Source of the DNA: an uncultured Clostridia bacterium
GTDB taxonomy: Bacteria > Bacillota > Clostridia > TANB77 > CAG-508
DNA: 56,486 nt
Assembly: GCA_934121875.1 (NCBI GenBank)
Contig: CAKOVG010000004.1
Coordinates: forward strand, 1 to 56,486
Direction of reading: 5' to 3'
Of this stretch, positions 15,051 through 24,094 are shown one piece after another (position 1 is the first letter of the stretch; each line of letters starts with the position of its first letter). The notes below the pieces were generated by a model that saw only the letters and a list, made by a program, of their open reading frames with translations, was not told the origin of the DNA and ran no database searches. Made by a program: the position numbers and the translations under genes.

Positions 15051-16835
15051 ATGGAAGAAAATCAAAATATTGAACAAAATATAGGAATATTAAGAACTCA
15101 ATTAAAAGAAAAGTTACCTAAAGTATTAAGAGCTGAAAAATTAAGTTTATTGAGGTATTATTTAGCACAGATAGAAGACGAAAAAGAAAAAATAAAATAT
15201 ATTCCAGATAAAGACAATTTTGTATATAGTGAAAGTTTAAAAATAGCAATATTTCTAATTCAAGAGATGGAAATATTAATAAATAATGATAGTAGTTTAG
15301 AAGATAAAATAAAATATAATGACATAATGAAACAGCAATATTATTATTTGGCGAAATATATGTATTGTTATTTTGCAGTGGCAATAGAATTTGGAATACC
15401 AAAAGAGAAACAATTTCTAGCACCTAGGACTTGCATATTAAATTATGTAAATTGGGAATTAACAAAGTTCTATTATAAAGAAAGAGCAGTAATGACAATA
15501 TCTATGCCGCAAGGTACAGGAAAAACAGAAGCTGGAAAAAGATTTATGGCATGGGCAGTTGGAAAAAATCCAGATTTACCTAAAATGATGGTTTCATATT
15601 CTGCTAATATAGCAAAAGATAAATTCTATAATGGAGTAATGACACTTGTAGATGATGAAAATGGCAATTATCAAAAAATATTTCCCAATTTAAAATTAGT
15701 ATTAAAAAGTGCAGATACAATGTCATTAGATTATAGAGATGATGGAAAAAAAAGTGTACACTCTGAATATACATTATATTGTGCTGGATTTGATGGTTCT
15801 ATTACAGGTAGAACTAGAGCACATGATATTTTATACGTAGACGACCTTGTAAAAAACATAGAAGAAGCTTCAAACAAAGACGTAATGGATAAAAAATGGG
15901 ACGAATTTACAGGAACATTGAAGAAACGTATGCAAGGAAAATGTAAGTTGCTTTTAATTGGAACAGTATTTAGTATAAATGACCCATTAAGTAGAATTAT
16001 TGAATATTACAAGAAAACTGCACCTGATAGAATAAAAGTAATAAAAATACCTGGATTAAATGAAAATAATGAAAGTAATTTTAATTATAAATATGGATTT
16101 GCAATAACAACAGAAATGTTTTTAGAAGATAAGGATTTAATGGATACAGTAAGTTTTGAATGTTTAATACAGCAAAACCCAATAGAAAGACTTGGAATAT
16201 TATTTAGCGAAGATGAAATGAATAAGTATGAAGTTTATGACGACACAGAGAGTTTCATAAGGAACATAGCTGCTGTAGACGTTGCGTGGGGCGGTGGAGA
16301 TAAATTATCTATGCCAATATGTAGTGAATATAAAAATGGAGATTGTCCTTTAATTGATGTGTATTTAAGTGATGATAAAAAAGAAATAACAATTCCAGAA
16401 GTAGTTGATAGAATAATAAAATATCATATAACTCATTGCCATTTTGAAGCGAACAATGGTGGCGATATGTATGCAGAAGCAGTAAAAGAAGAATTAAAGA
16501 AAAAAGGAATAACATGGTGTAATATAACTTATGATAAAGCACCAACAAATAAAAGTAAGCTAGATAGAATATTAGCTTCTGCTGGAGCAATAATGGGAAA
16601 TGAGAGAAGCGAATATAGATTATTGATAAAGAAAAGGACAATGATAAAAAACAATAGAATGTATAATGATTTTCTTGATTTATTATTCAAATTTAATCAA
16701 AGTTTAAAAATGCAAGGAAAACAACATGATGATGTTCCTGATAGTTTGGCTAGTTTATTTCAAAATGTTTTGGGTTGCAAAAATACTGTAGGAGAAGTTC
16801 ATAGTAATTATAGTAGAGAAGATTTAGAAATTTAG
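15051..16835 (+). CDS. terL: terminase large subunit
   Basis: 594 aa (ATG 15051, AGGAGG). The ATPase motor and nuclease that fills the prohead. Walker A SMPQGTGKTE is at about residues 151-160 and Walker B ILYVDD at about 257. A C-terminal RNase H-like nuclease domain starts with AAVDVAWGGGDKLSM (about residue 405), with later acidic residues in HFEANNGGD and DDVPDSLA. The length fits the family. It is the first gene of the packaging-head series. Confidence 0.93.
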   Translation: MEENQNIEQNIGILRTQLKEKLPKVLRAEKLSLLRYYLAQIEDEKEKIKYIPDKDNFVYSESLKIAIFLIQEMEILINNDSSLEDKIKYNDIMKQQYYYLAKYMYCYFAVAIEFGIPKEKQFLAPRTCILNYVNWELTKFYYKERAVMTISMPQGTGKTEAGKRFMAWAVGKNPDLPKMMVSYSANIAKDKFYNGVMTLVDDENGNYQKIFPNLKLVLKSADTMSLDYRDDGKKSVHSEYTLYCAGFDGSITGRTRAHDILYVDDLVKNIEEASNKDVMDKKWDEFTGTLKKRMQGKCKLLLIGTVFSINDPLSRIIEYYKKTAPDRIKVIKIPGLNENNESNFNYKYGFAITTEMFLEDKDLMDTVSFECLIQQNPIERLGILFSEDEMNKYEVYDDTESFIRNIAAVDVAWGGGDKLSMPICSEYKNGDCPLIDVYLSDDKKEITIPEVVDRIIKYHITHCHFEANNGGDMYAEAVKEELKKKGITWCNITYDKAPTNKSKLDRILASAGAIMGNERSEYRLLIKKRTMIKNNRMYNDFLDLLFKFNQSLKMQGKQHDDVPDSLASLFQNVLGCKNTVGEVHSNYSREDLEI

Positions 16836-16843
16836 AAAAATAG

Positions 16844-16872
16844 TTGACAAATAAAAAAATTTTTAATAAAAT
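16844..16872 (+). promoter_or_regulatory. promoter after terL
   Basis: TTGACA (16844-16849), 17-base spacer, TAAAAT (16867-16872). Its product would run into the terminator at 16919-16955, so a short RNA or a read-through unit is possible. Confidence 0.5.
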
Positions 16873-16918
16873 AATTTTGGTAGTAATATGGTTCATATTT
16901 TTACTAAAACAAATCCCA

Positions 16919-16955
16919 AGATACGTATAATTTATTTTATGCGTATCTTTTTTTA
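16919..16955 (+). terminator. intrinsic terminator after terL
   Basis: AGATACG (16919-16925) and CGTATCT (16942-16948), extended by A-U pairs, followed by a run of eight Ts. Confidence 0.75.
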
Positions 16956-16962
16956 AAATATA

Positions 16963-16991
16963 TTGACAAATGAAAAATTTTCAAGTATATT
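16963..16991 (+). promoter_or_regulatory. promoter for com-like gene and head genes
   Basis: TTGACA (16963-16968), 17-base spacer, TATATT (16986-16991), 19 bases before the ATG at 17010. Confidence 0.65.
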
Positions 16992-17009
16992 TATATTGAG
17001 GTGTAAGAT

Positions 17010-17165
17010 ATGAAACAAAAAGTTACTTGCCCTATTTGTCATAAATTAATTGGCAAAATAGAAAAAGATGGAGAAATGAAAAAAGTATATCTATGGTGCA
17101 AAAGATGTAAGAATGAGATATACATAGAAGATATTAAAAAAATGAAAACTGAGCCTGAGAGCTAA
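17010..17165 (+). CDS. Com-like zinc-ribbon protein
   Basis: 51 aa. CPICHKLIGK at the N-terminus and WCKRCKNEIYI at about 30-40 match the layout of the Mu Com family of small zinc-finger translational activators, and such genes often sit just before portal genes in Firmicute phages. Its RNA target here is not known; the strong hairpin directly downstream is a candidate. Confidence 0.65.
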   Translation: MKQKVTCPICHKLIGKIEKDGEMKKVYLWCKRCKNEIYIEDIKKMKTEPES

Positions 17166-17192
17166 TAAATAAAATAAATTAGCCAAGGAGAG

Positions 17193-17233
17193 AGCATAAC
17201 TATAATAGGTTTATTATAGTTGTGCTTTTTTTA
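17193..17233 (+). terminator. strong hairpin terminator before portal
   Basis: AGCATAACTATAAT (17193-17206) pairs with ATTATAGTTGTGCT (17213-17226) over 14 positions with one G-U pair, then T7. It sits only 28 bases before the portal start, so portal expression must involve read-through or another signal. Confidence 0.7.
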
Positions 17234-17254
17234 TTTGTGTAAGAGGTGGAAAAT

Positions 17255-18730
17255 TTGATAGGTCAAGGTAGAAAAAGAATAATAATAGACAAAGAAATAA
17301 ATAAAGATACTATTGTCAGCGTATTATTAGAAGCTTGGCAATATCATTTAGAAAACTTTCAAGATATGAAATATCTTATAAATTACTATAAAGGTAAGCA
17401 AGATATAGACAAAAGAGCTCCTGCATATTCTTCTGGAATAAACAACAAGGTTACATTAAATTATGCTTATTCTAGTGTAAGAGACATTGTAGGATATACT
17501 TTTGGAAAACCAACACAAATAATTCAAAGAAAAACAAGATATAAAAAAGATATAGAAAAAATTGCTGACATTATGGAATATGAAAATTCAAGCGTTGTAG
17601 ACAATGAAACTGCTACTATGGCAGCAATAACAGGAATTGGTTATTTATGTACATTACCAACAGAAGAACTATATTCTGATTATATGCCAGATATACCTTT
17701 AAAAATAAACTCATTAGATATATTAAGTACATTTGTTGTTCAATCAGCAAAAATGGGAAATCCAGTAGTTTTATCATGTACTTATTATACTGATAAGACA
17801 AATACATATTTCTTATGTTTCACAGATACAGAAATTTATAGAATTACATGCAAAGGAAGAAACTCATTAAGTTTACAAGCACAGGTAATTGATGTAGACA
17901 TAAATCCAATAGGATTAAATCCTATTATTATGGTTCAAAACAATAATTTCCTTATGGGAGATTTTGAAGTTGCAATTAGTGTATTAAACGCATTAAATCA
18001 AATTGCTTCTGATAGTGTAAATGATATTGAAAATGTTATTAAGAGTTTATTAGTAATAATAAATGCTGAAATCAATGGAAATACTGTAGATAAAATAAAA
18101 AAGAACAGAATATTAGAAATTGTAGGAAATATAGGAAGCAATGTAGACGCTAAATTTATTTATCAACAATTAGACAGTATGGGAGTTCAAAATTTACGTG
18201 AATACTTTGAAGAAGCATACAAAACCATTATAGGAATTCCAGATAGAAAAACTCGTGGTGGTGGCGGTGGAGATACAGGAGACGCTGTCAAATTAAGAGA
18301 TGGTTGGGCTGATATTGAAATCGTTGCAAGAATAAAAGAAAGCTATTTTAAAATAGCAAAGAAAAAACAAATAGCGGTAATAATTTCAATTTTACAAAAA
18401 TTGAATTATATAAATTCTTCAATAAAAACAATAGATATAGATGTCAAATTTAGTAGAAACAAAAATGACAATCTACAATCTAAAGCTCAAAGCTATTCTA
18501 CTTTAATTGGAACAAAAACAATTACACCAGAGGACGCACTTACAATTGCAGATATGACAACAGATAGTGTAGAAATAGCTGCTAAAGGTAAGAAATATTG
18601 GGAAGAACAAGCACAACAAACATTAGAAAATATGCAAAAAGCAGCAACACAAACAACAACTAATGTTAATCAAAATAATAAAGTTAATGATAGTGGAGTT
18701 AGTACAAAAACTAACGATACTTCAAAATAA
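17255..18730 (+). CDS. portal protein, SPP1 gp6-like
   Basis: 491 aa from TTG 17255, six bases after AGAGGTGG; a GTG three codons upstream overlaps that site. The dodecameric portal is the DNA entry vertex. The segment YYKGKQDI...NNKVTLNYA and the following AYSSVRDIVGYTFGKP match SPP1-type portals; the C-terminus is a Gln/Asn/Thr-rich tail. Its place after terL and before scaffold supports this. Confidence 0.88.
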   Translation: MIGQGRKRIIIDKEINKDTIVSVLLEAWQYHLENFQDMKYLINYYKGKQDIDKRAPAYSSGINNKVTLNYAYSSVRDIVGYTFGKPTQIIQRKTRYKKDIEKIADIMEYENSSVVDNETATMAAITGIGYLCTLPTEELYSDYMPDIPLKINSLDILSTFVVQSAKMGNPVVLSCTYYTDKTNTYFLCFTDTEIYRITCKGRNSLSLQAQVIDVDINPIGLNPIIMVQNNNFLMGDFEVAISVLNALNQIASDSVNDIENVIKSLLVIINAEINGNTVDKIKKNRILEIVGNIGSNVDAKFIYQQLDSMGVQNLREYFEEAYKTIIGIPDRKTRGGGGGDTGDAVKLRDGWADIEIVARIKESYFKIAKKKQIAVIISILQKLNYINSSIKTIDIDVKFSRNKNDNLQSKAQSYSTLIGTKTITPEDALTIADMTTDSVEIAAKGKKYWEEQAQQTLENMQKAATQTTTNVNQNNKVNDSGVSTKTNDTSK

Positions 18731-18732
18731 AG

Positions 18733-18834
18733 CTATTGCTCAGAGAAGAGCTATAATCACTAGCACAAAATTGCCATTTCATTGGGGCTATATCAATGAA
18801 TATCTGTTGGTCAGAGAAGACCTATAATCGCCAG
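18733..18834 (+). ncRNA. duplicated hairpin element between portal and scaffold
   Basis: Two 31-base copies (18733-18763 and 18804-18834) share an AGAGAA loop and TATAATC downstream, but their stems differ in a compensatory way: GCTC/GAGC versus GGTC/GACC, and an outer CTA/TAG versus CTG/CAG. Between them is a third hairpin, TTCATTG/CAATGAA (18778-18800). Compensatory change implies a selected RNA (or DNA) fold. It lies just before the scaffold Shine-Dalgarno. Confidence 0.65.
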
Positions 18835-18857
18835 AGAATAGAAAGGAGTACCTTATT

Positions 18858-19469
18858 ATGGAGGAAGAACTAAAACAATTATTAGGAGAAAATTATCACG
18901 AAGGAATGACAGCACAAGAAGTGCAACAATATTTCCAAAAATCAGTATTAGAAAGTGGAAATTATGTTAACAAACAAATGGCAGAAGCTGAACAAAACAA
19001 ATTAAAGAAACAATTAGAAGATAAAGAAAATGCTTTACAAGCAAAGCTAACAGATGAAGAAAAATCTGCATTAGCACAAGCAGCTAAAGACAAAGAATTA
19101 CAAGATTTAAAAGATTTACTTGCAAAAAATACTTTATCTGCAAACAATTACAAAGCATTTGGAATGACAGCAGAAGCTAGATTAAATGCTGGAATAAAAG
19201 ATGATGACGCAGAATTTACAAATTTCTTAAAAGGAATAGTAAATGATGATGAAACTAAAACAACAGAGTTAAGTTCTTATATAAATAAAATTGTTAAAGC
19301 AGCTTACGAAAAAGGAAAAGCTGATATAACAAAAAATAAAATGGCTAATATGGGAAACTTTAACAAAAATGAAAATAATGATGGAGAAGAAAAAGGTAGT
19401 TTTGGTTCACAATTAGCAAAAAATGCAATTGCAAGCAAAAACAAAAATAATTCTTATTTTCAAATATAA
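18858..19469 (+). CDS. scaffolding protein
   Basis: 203 aa, acidic, with a central coiled coil (about residues 45-95, Gln/Lys/Glu-rich) and a basic, disordered C-terminus. It matches the DUF4355-type scaffolds that template procapsid assembly and leave before maturation. Position between portal and capsid genes fits. Confidence 0.8.
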   Translation: MEEELKQLLGENYHEGMTAQEVQQYFQKSVLESGNYVNKQMAEAEQNKLKKQLEDKENALQAKLTDEEKSALAQAAKDKELQDLKDLLAKNTLSANNYKAFGMTAEARLNAGIKDDDAEFTNFLKGIVNDDETKTTELSSYINKIVKAAYEKGKADITKNKMANMGNFNKNENNDGEEKGSFGSQLAKNAIASKNKNNSYFQI

Positions 19470-19486
19470 TGAAGGAGGAAAAAAAC

Positions 19487-19900
19487 ATGGCAAACATGAT
19501 AGAAAAGAAAACTTACGGAGCTCCACAAAAACAAATATTAATAGCTGATGAAACAGCCGTAACTTTAGGAGCTCAAATAGGAAACACAGGTTTAACTGCT
19601 GATAGTAACGGAAGAAAAATATTAAAAGCTGGTACTCCATTACATGGAGATTGGTTAGATAGAGATACTGCTTTTGTTAAAGCAACTTCATCAGGAACTG
19701 AAACAAAAACATCAAATGCAAATGCTGTACTTTTACATGATGTAGATGTTACAAGTGGAGATGTTAATGGAACTATAATTTCAACAGGTCATATTGACTT
19801 ATTAAAATTAGATAGTGATGTTCAAACTCTAATTGCAGCAGAAACAATTACTGCATTAAAAGCAGAAGGTATAAAATTTATTAAAGGAAGTAAAATGTAA
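19487..19900 (+). CDS. capsid decoration/head stabilisation protein
   Basis: 137 aa from ATG 19487 (GAAGGAGG). Small beta-rich protein with an internal Thr/Ser-rich region and a C-terminal helix ending IKFIKGSKM. Its place directly before the major capsid gene and its size fit a lambda gpD-like or trimeric decoration protein; the assignment is by context. Confidence 0.65.
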   Translation: MANMIEKKTYGAPQKQILIADETAVTLGAQIGNTGLTADSNGRKILKAGTPLHGDWLDRDTAFVKATSSGTETKTSNANAVLLHDVDVTSGDVNGTIISTGHIDLLKLDSDVQTLIAAETITALKAEGIKFIKGSKM

Positions 19901-19914
19901 GGAGGAAAAAGATA

Positions 19915-20955
19915 ATGAATACAATATTTGATTATGTAGTAGCACAAGAAATAGCAGCTTATTGGGAAACAAGACAAGCTGAACAAGGTATGCCTCCATA
20001 TTTAGGAGAAATATTATTCCCAGATAAAAAACAAATTGGTTTAGACCTAAGCTATATCAAAGGTTCTAAAGGTATGCCAGTTGAATTAAACTTATCTGCT
20101 TTTGACGCAAGAGCAATTAAGAAAAATAGAATTGGTTTCCAAGAAGTTAAAACTTCAATGCCTTTCTTCAAAAATAGTATGTCTATAGATGAAGATTTAA
20201 GACAAAAATTATTAATAGCAATTCAAGCAGGAAATCAACAATATATTCAAACAATATTAAGCAAAATATTCCAAGATACAGTAACATTAATAGAAGACGC
20301 TGCTGTAACAAGAGAAAAAATGCGTATGCAATTACTATCTACAGGAACAATAACAATGGCTAATAATGGTCAAGAATATAGTTATGATTATAAAATTGCT
20401 TCAACACATAAAACAACTCCAACAAAAACTTGGGATAATGCAGACGCAGACCCAATTGGAGATATTATAACATGGCAAGATGTAATCGAAAATGAAGGAT
20501 ACGGAAGACCATCAAGAGCTATAACTTCAAGAAAAGTATTAAGAGACTTAATGAAAAATACAAATATTAAAAATGCAGTATATGTATTTTCACAAGGTAA
20601 AGTTGCTCTTAATGAAACAGCTTTAAGAAGTTACATATTAGACCAAACAGGAGTAACAATCGAAGTTTATGAAAAGAAATATAAAGCTTTAGATGGAACT
20701 ATAACAAGATTTATTCCAGAAGACTTATTTATATTAATTCCAGAAGGAGATTTAGGTAATACATATTTTGGTACAACACCAGAAGAAGCAGATTTAATGA
20801 CTTCTCAAAATGCAAAAGTAGCAATAGTAGATACAGGTGTTGCTGTAACAACAACTGAACAAGTTGACCCAGTTGAAGTAACAACAAAAGTATCACAAGT
20901 TACAATGCCATCATTTGAAGCTGCTGACCAAATTATAATTGCTGATGTAATCTAG
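19915..20955 (+). CDS. major capsid protein, gpE family
   Basis: 346 aa. The sequence opens with a helix and continues GMPPYLGEILFPDKKQ, then GSKGMPVELNLSAFDARA and a pattern of conserved residues typical of lambda gpE/SPP1 gp13-type HK97-fold capsid proteins. No N-terminal delta domain is apparent, consistent with the separate scaffold. The C-terminal 40 residues are a Val/Thr-rich extension. Confidence 0.88.
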   Translation: MNTIFDYVVAQEIAAYWETRQAEQGMPPYLGEILFPDKKQIGLDLSYIKGSKGMPVELNLSAFDARAIKKNRIGFQEVKTSMPFFKNSMSIDEDLRQKLLIAIQAGNQQYIQTILSKIFQDTVTLIEDAAVTREKMRMQLLSTGTITMANNGQEYSYDYKIASTHKTTPTKTWDNADADPIGDIITWQDVIENEGYGRPSRAITSRKVLRDLMKNTNIKNAVYVFSQGKVALNETALRSYILDQTGVTIEVYEKKYKALDGTITRFIPEDLFILIPEGDLGNTYFGTTPEEADLMTSQNAKVAIVDTGVAVTTTEQVDPVEVTTKVSQVTMPSFEAADQIIIADVI

Positions 20956-20972
20956 GAAGGAGGAACTTTCTT

Positions 20973-21293
20973 ATGATAGAAATAAAGAAAGGTTCACAAA
21001 TTTTAAAAGTTTCAAAATGTGCTTACAAAGACATGTTTGAAAAATTAGGTTACAAAATTGTAAAAGAAAACTCAAAAGAAGAAGCTAAACAAGCTTCTTC
21101 TGATGAGATAAAAAATACAATAGATAACCTTAAAAAAGAAGAAGAAAAATCAGAAGAAGAAAAAAATGATTTTAATGTAAATATAATGGGCGAAAAAATT
21201 GAAGATTTTGGTTTAGATGGAGACAAAAAAGAAGAAAAAACTTCTTTTGAAAAACTTTTAGAGGAAAAATCTAATAAACCAAAAGGAAAGTAG
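20973..21293 (+). CDS. small acidic/lysine-rich protein in the head module
   Basis: 106 aa, behind AAGGAGG. The first 35 residues are a compact domain (KKGSQILKVSKCAYKDMFEK); the rest is low-complexity Glu/Lys and probably disordered. Similar short proteins often follow major capsid genes. Function not known. Confidence 0.5.
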   Translation: MIEIKKGSQILKVSKCAYKDMFEKLGYKIVKENSKEEAKQASSDEIKNTIDNLKKEEEKSEEEKNDFNVNIMGEKIEDFGLDGDKKEEKTSFEKLLEEKSNKPKGK

Positions 21294-21299
21294 GTTATT

Positions 21300-21533
21300 A
21301 TGCTTTACAGAAAAGACAATAAAATTTACATAAAAGCAAATTCAAGATTTGTAGAAGTTGATATAAAAAAAGACAAGACAGGATATTCAGTTATCCCTAC
21401 AAAAAATAAAACTGAAATTTATGGTAGAGAAAATGAATATTTTGAAATCTCACTTGAAAAAGCTTACGAATTAATCAATAAAAATGGCAAATTTGCTTTT
21501 GAAAGTAAAGAATTAGAAGATAAAGAATTGTAG
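21300..21533 (+). CDS. small head-module protein
   Basis: 77 aa, beta-rich N-terminal half (LYRKDNKIYIKANSRFVEVDIKKD), charged C-terminus. It has close spacing to its neighbours but no recognised family. Confidence 0.5.
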   Translation: MLYRKDNKIYIKANSRFVEVDIKKDKTGYSVIPTKNKTEIYGRENEYFEISLEKAYELINKNGKFAFESKELEDKEL

Positions 21534-21541
21534 GTGTTTTT

Positions 21542-21928
21542 ATGTCAGAATTTATAGTTGAAGATGATAGAAACAAAGAATTATTAATTAAATATAAAAA
21601 TCTAGGAAATTTAGCAGAAACTTTAGTTAGAAAATGCAAAGCTAGAGGTTTTAATATAACAAATGATACTGCACTAGACGAAATAATAGACGCAATTCCA
21701 GCTGTAAATGAAAGACGTAGATTTAAGCCTACAGAAGAAATGCTATACGAAGAAAAATACGATAGTTTAATCGTTAGGCTTTGTATATGTGCTATTGCTA
21801 AATATGGTGCAGAAGGTCAAACTTCTCATAGTGAAAATGGTATTAATAGAGGTTATGATGGAGGCTCAACTTATCCTAAAGCTCTTTTACAAGAAATTGT
21901 ACCTTTAGCTGGAAGTCCAGATGTATAG
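21542..21928 (+). CDS. head-tail connector (gp6/gp15-like adaptor)
   Basis: 128 aa, mostly helical, with a C-terminal glycine-rich segment (GYDGGSTYPKALLQEIVP). This pattern is typical of phage connector proteins that bind under the portal (HK97 gp6/SPP1 gp15 class). Order after capsid and before the closure protein supports this. Confidence 0.7.
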   Translation: MSEFIVEDDRNKELLIKYKNLGNLAETLVRKCKARGFNITNDTALDEIIDAIPAVNERRRFKPTEEMLYEEKYDSLIVRLCICAIAKYGAEGQTSHSENGINRGYDGGSTYPKALLQEIVPLAGSPDV

Positions 21929-21937
21929 GAGGTATAT

Positions 21938-22303
21938 ATGATTTGTTTAAAAAGAAATAAACAAAAATTATATTTATGTAAAAAGTATGTTGAAAACAAC
22001 ATCACTAAATTTAAAGAACCTATAGAAATTGAGACTAATTATCAACCAGTTAGTTCTACTGGAGAAATGATTGCAATAGGAGAAGAATATACTCAATATT
22101 TAAAAATAGAAGATGTTATCGAAATTGGAAAACAATTTTCTAATGGAGATAGATGTTATGTATATGCAACTCCACCAGAAGAGCATGATAAACTTTGTAA
22201 AACTGCTGATTTCTGTGTGAATGGAAATCCACTAATAACTTTAAACTCATCAAAAGTATCTCTAAAAAGATTAACAGGAGATGACTTAAATGAAAACTAT
22301 TAA
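21938..22303 (+). CDS. head closure protein
   Basis: 121 aa, beta-rich; the central Q-Y-LKI...F-NGDRCYVY pattern and the position after the adaptor suggest the head-completion/stopper class (minor capsid). It overlaps the next gene by 14 bases. Confidence 0.6.
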   Translation: MICLKRNKQKLYLCKKYVENNITKFKEPIEIETNYQPVSSTGEMIAIGEEYTQYLKIEDVIEIGKQFSNGDRCYVYATPPEEHDKLCKTADFCVNGNPLITLNSSKVSLKRLTGDDLNENY

Positions 22304-22811
22304 AATGAATTTATCACAACAAGGGATTGAAGAAACTAAGAATAAGTTATTAGAATTAAAAGATAATTTAAAATTATGTGCTAATAATATATCAGAAGAT
22401 ATGACGAATTTAGCAAGTGATTTAATTAAATCTAATTATTCTGCAAGTCCTTATACTGATGGAAATAATGATGTAAATTTCATAAAACAAAAAAGTGATA
22501 AAAGAACAATAGTTGGAGTATCTGGCTCACAAGTTCTTTATAGAGAATTTGGAACAGGTACAGAAGGTCTAAATGCTCCACACCCTATAAAAGGTAATTT
22601 TAATTTAAAAGGTTACAATACTGGACCTAAAATAAAAGTTAATTCTAAAACAGGGGAACTATTTTGGATATATAAAGATGAAAGTGGAAAGTCAGTATAT
22701 ACACAAGGTATTCCAGCAGGAAAAGAAATTTATAATGCAGCAATTATTTTAAAAGGTAAAAAATATACAATTATCAAAAAGAGAGTGAGTGAGGCTTTAT
22801 CGAAACTTTAG
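22290..22811 (+). CDS. HK97 gp10-like tail completion protein
   Basis: 173 aa. A helical N-terminus, then VSGSQVLYREFGTGTEG, the conserved 'E-F-GT' signature of HK97 gp10-type neck proteins. It acts at the head-tail interface. The stop at 22811 lies inside the frame of the following gene. Confidence 0.8.
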   Translation: MKTIKMNLSQQGIEETKNKLLELKDNLKLCANNISEDMTNLASDLIKSNYSASPYTDGNNDVNFIKQKSDKRTIVGVSGSQVLYREFGTGTEGLNAPHPIKGNFNLKGYNTGPKIKVNSKTGELFWIYKDESGKSVYTQGIPAGKEIYNAAIILKGKKYTIIKKRVSEALSKL

Positions 22812-22831
22812 TACCACAAATAAAAGAAGAT

Positions 22832-23260
22832 TTGAAAAAAGAATTTTCAAAACCAATATATTTAGATAGTGAAAAAAATGTAGAAACCAAAGATTACAAA
22901 GATACTACAATTAAAGGTATTTATGATGAAAATCCACCAGTAAATTATCCTATGGTAACAATATTTGAACTTGATAATAGTGAAAATGAAAAATTTTCAA
23001 CTGCACAAGGAGAAAAAGTTTCTAATCTAGGTTATCAAATTGATTGCTATAGTAGAAGCACAGAATTATTACAAGCTACAGAAAGTGCAATGCTTATGGG
23101 CAGAATTGTAAATAATGTTTTAGGTGGACCAAATTATAAAATGACAAGAATAGGTACTCCTGTACTTATGCCTTTAATTCAAGATAAAACAGTTATTAAA
23201 TATTCTTTGAGATATGCTTGTGTATTAGAATTAGATACTAATACAATTTATAAAAATTAA
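22832..23260 (+). CDS. tail terminator/completion protein
   Basis: 142 aa as written from TTG 22832. The frame is open further upstream (IETLVPQIKED, back to a TGA near 22788) without ATG/GTG/TTG; an ATC at 22799 lies four bases after AGTGAGG, so the true start may be unusual. The fold looks like tail-terminator proteins (YQIDCYSRS, then RIVNNVLGG). Context is between gp10-like and tail tube genes. Confidence 0.7.
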   Translation: MKKEFSKPIYLDSEKNVETKDYKDTTIKGIYDENPPVNYPMVTIFELDNSENEKFSTAQGEKVSNLGYQIDCYSRSTELLQATESAMLMGRIVNNVLGGPNYKMTRIGTPVLMPLIQDKTVIKYSLRYACVLELDTNTIYKN

Positions 23261-23275
23261 AAGGAGGAAATTAAT

Positions 23276-23743
23276 ATGGCTATTAATTTAAGCACAGCTG
23301 GAATTCATTTAAAATATGCAGTTGAAACTACTGCTGGAACTAGACCAGAAACTGGATATATTGATTTAGTTGGAGTAAAATCAACTCCAAGTATGAACCC
23401 AAGCCCAGATACATTAGAGACAACTACTTTAAATGAAACAGAATATAAGACATATATTGATGGACTTAAAGATTTAGGTGGAGCATTAGAGTTCACATTT
23501 AACTTAACAGAGGAATTAGTTGGGTTATGGGATACTTTAATGGAAGCTTATGAAGCAGGTAAAGCTGCAAATAAGGCTACTTGGTTTTTAATTGACATAC
23601 CTGGGCTAACAAATGGAATGTATTTCCCTGGAAATCCATCAAGTATGGGAGTACCAGAAACAGCAGTAAATAGTGTACTAGAAATAACAAACTATATTAC
23701 ACCAACAGGAGCACCTGTAAAAGCTGCAAAACCAACAGCGTAA
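23276..23743 (+). CDS. major tail tube protein
   Basis: 155 aa, beta-rich. STAGIHLKYAVETTAGTRP and DTLETTTLNETEYKTYI are typical of Firmicute siphovirus tail tube proteins. It forms the stacked hexameric tube around the tape measure. Strong AAGGAGG before ATG 23276 fits high expression. Confidence 0.85.
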   Translation: MAINLSTAGIHLKYAVETTAGTRPETGYIDLVGVKSTPSMNPSPDTLETTTLNETEYKTYIDGLKDLGGALEFTFNLTEELVGLWDTLMEAYEAGKAANKATWFLIDIPGLTNGMYFPGNPSSMGVPETAVNSVLEITNYITPTGAPVKAAKPTA

Positions 23744-23767
23744 AAATAAAATGGAGGGAATAAAAAT

Positions 23768-24094
23768 ATGAATAAAAAAATAGAGTTTAATTATAAAGAT
23801 AAAGATTATGTTCTTGAATATAATAGAGAAGCAGTTGCTTATATTGAACAACAAGGATTTGTTGTATCAGAACTTGCTAAAAAACCAATGTTAATGCTAC
23901 CAATGGCTTTTGAAGGATTATTTTACAAAAACCACAAAAACGCTAAAAAAGCTGAAATGGACGAAATATTTGATAAATTTAAAGATAAATCAGCATTAAT
24001 TACAACAATAGTTGAAATGTTATCTGAAACATACGAAACATTACAAGATAATACAGAAGATGTTGAGGGAAACATAGAGTGGAAGGTAGTTTAG
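23768..24094 (+). CDS. tail assembly chaperone (gpG-like)
   Basis: 108 aa. The opening beta strand KIEFNYKDKDYVLEYNREA and helical rest match the short tail chaperone family. It guides polymerisation of tail tube on the tape measure. A slippery G_GGA_AAC lies six codons before its stop, in the correct frame for -1 frameshifting into the next frame. Confidence 0.8.
   Translation: MNKKIEFNYKDKDYVLEYNREAVAYIEQQGFVVSELAKKPMLMLPMAFEGLFYKNHKNAKKAEMDEIFDKFKDKSALITTIVEMLSETYETLQDNTEDVEGNIEWKVV
24067..24073 (+). promoter_or_regulatory. -1 ribosomal frameshift site G_GGA_AAC
   Basis: The heptamer GGGAAAC is positioned so that GGA (24068-24070) and AAC (24071-24073) are codons of the upstream frame. 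Slipping back one base continues CAT AGA GTG in the downstream frame to the stop at 24555. This is the classic gpG/gpGT arrangement. Confidence 0.85.
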
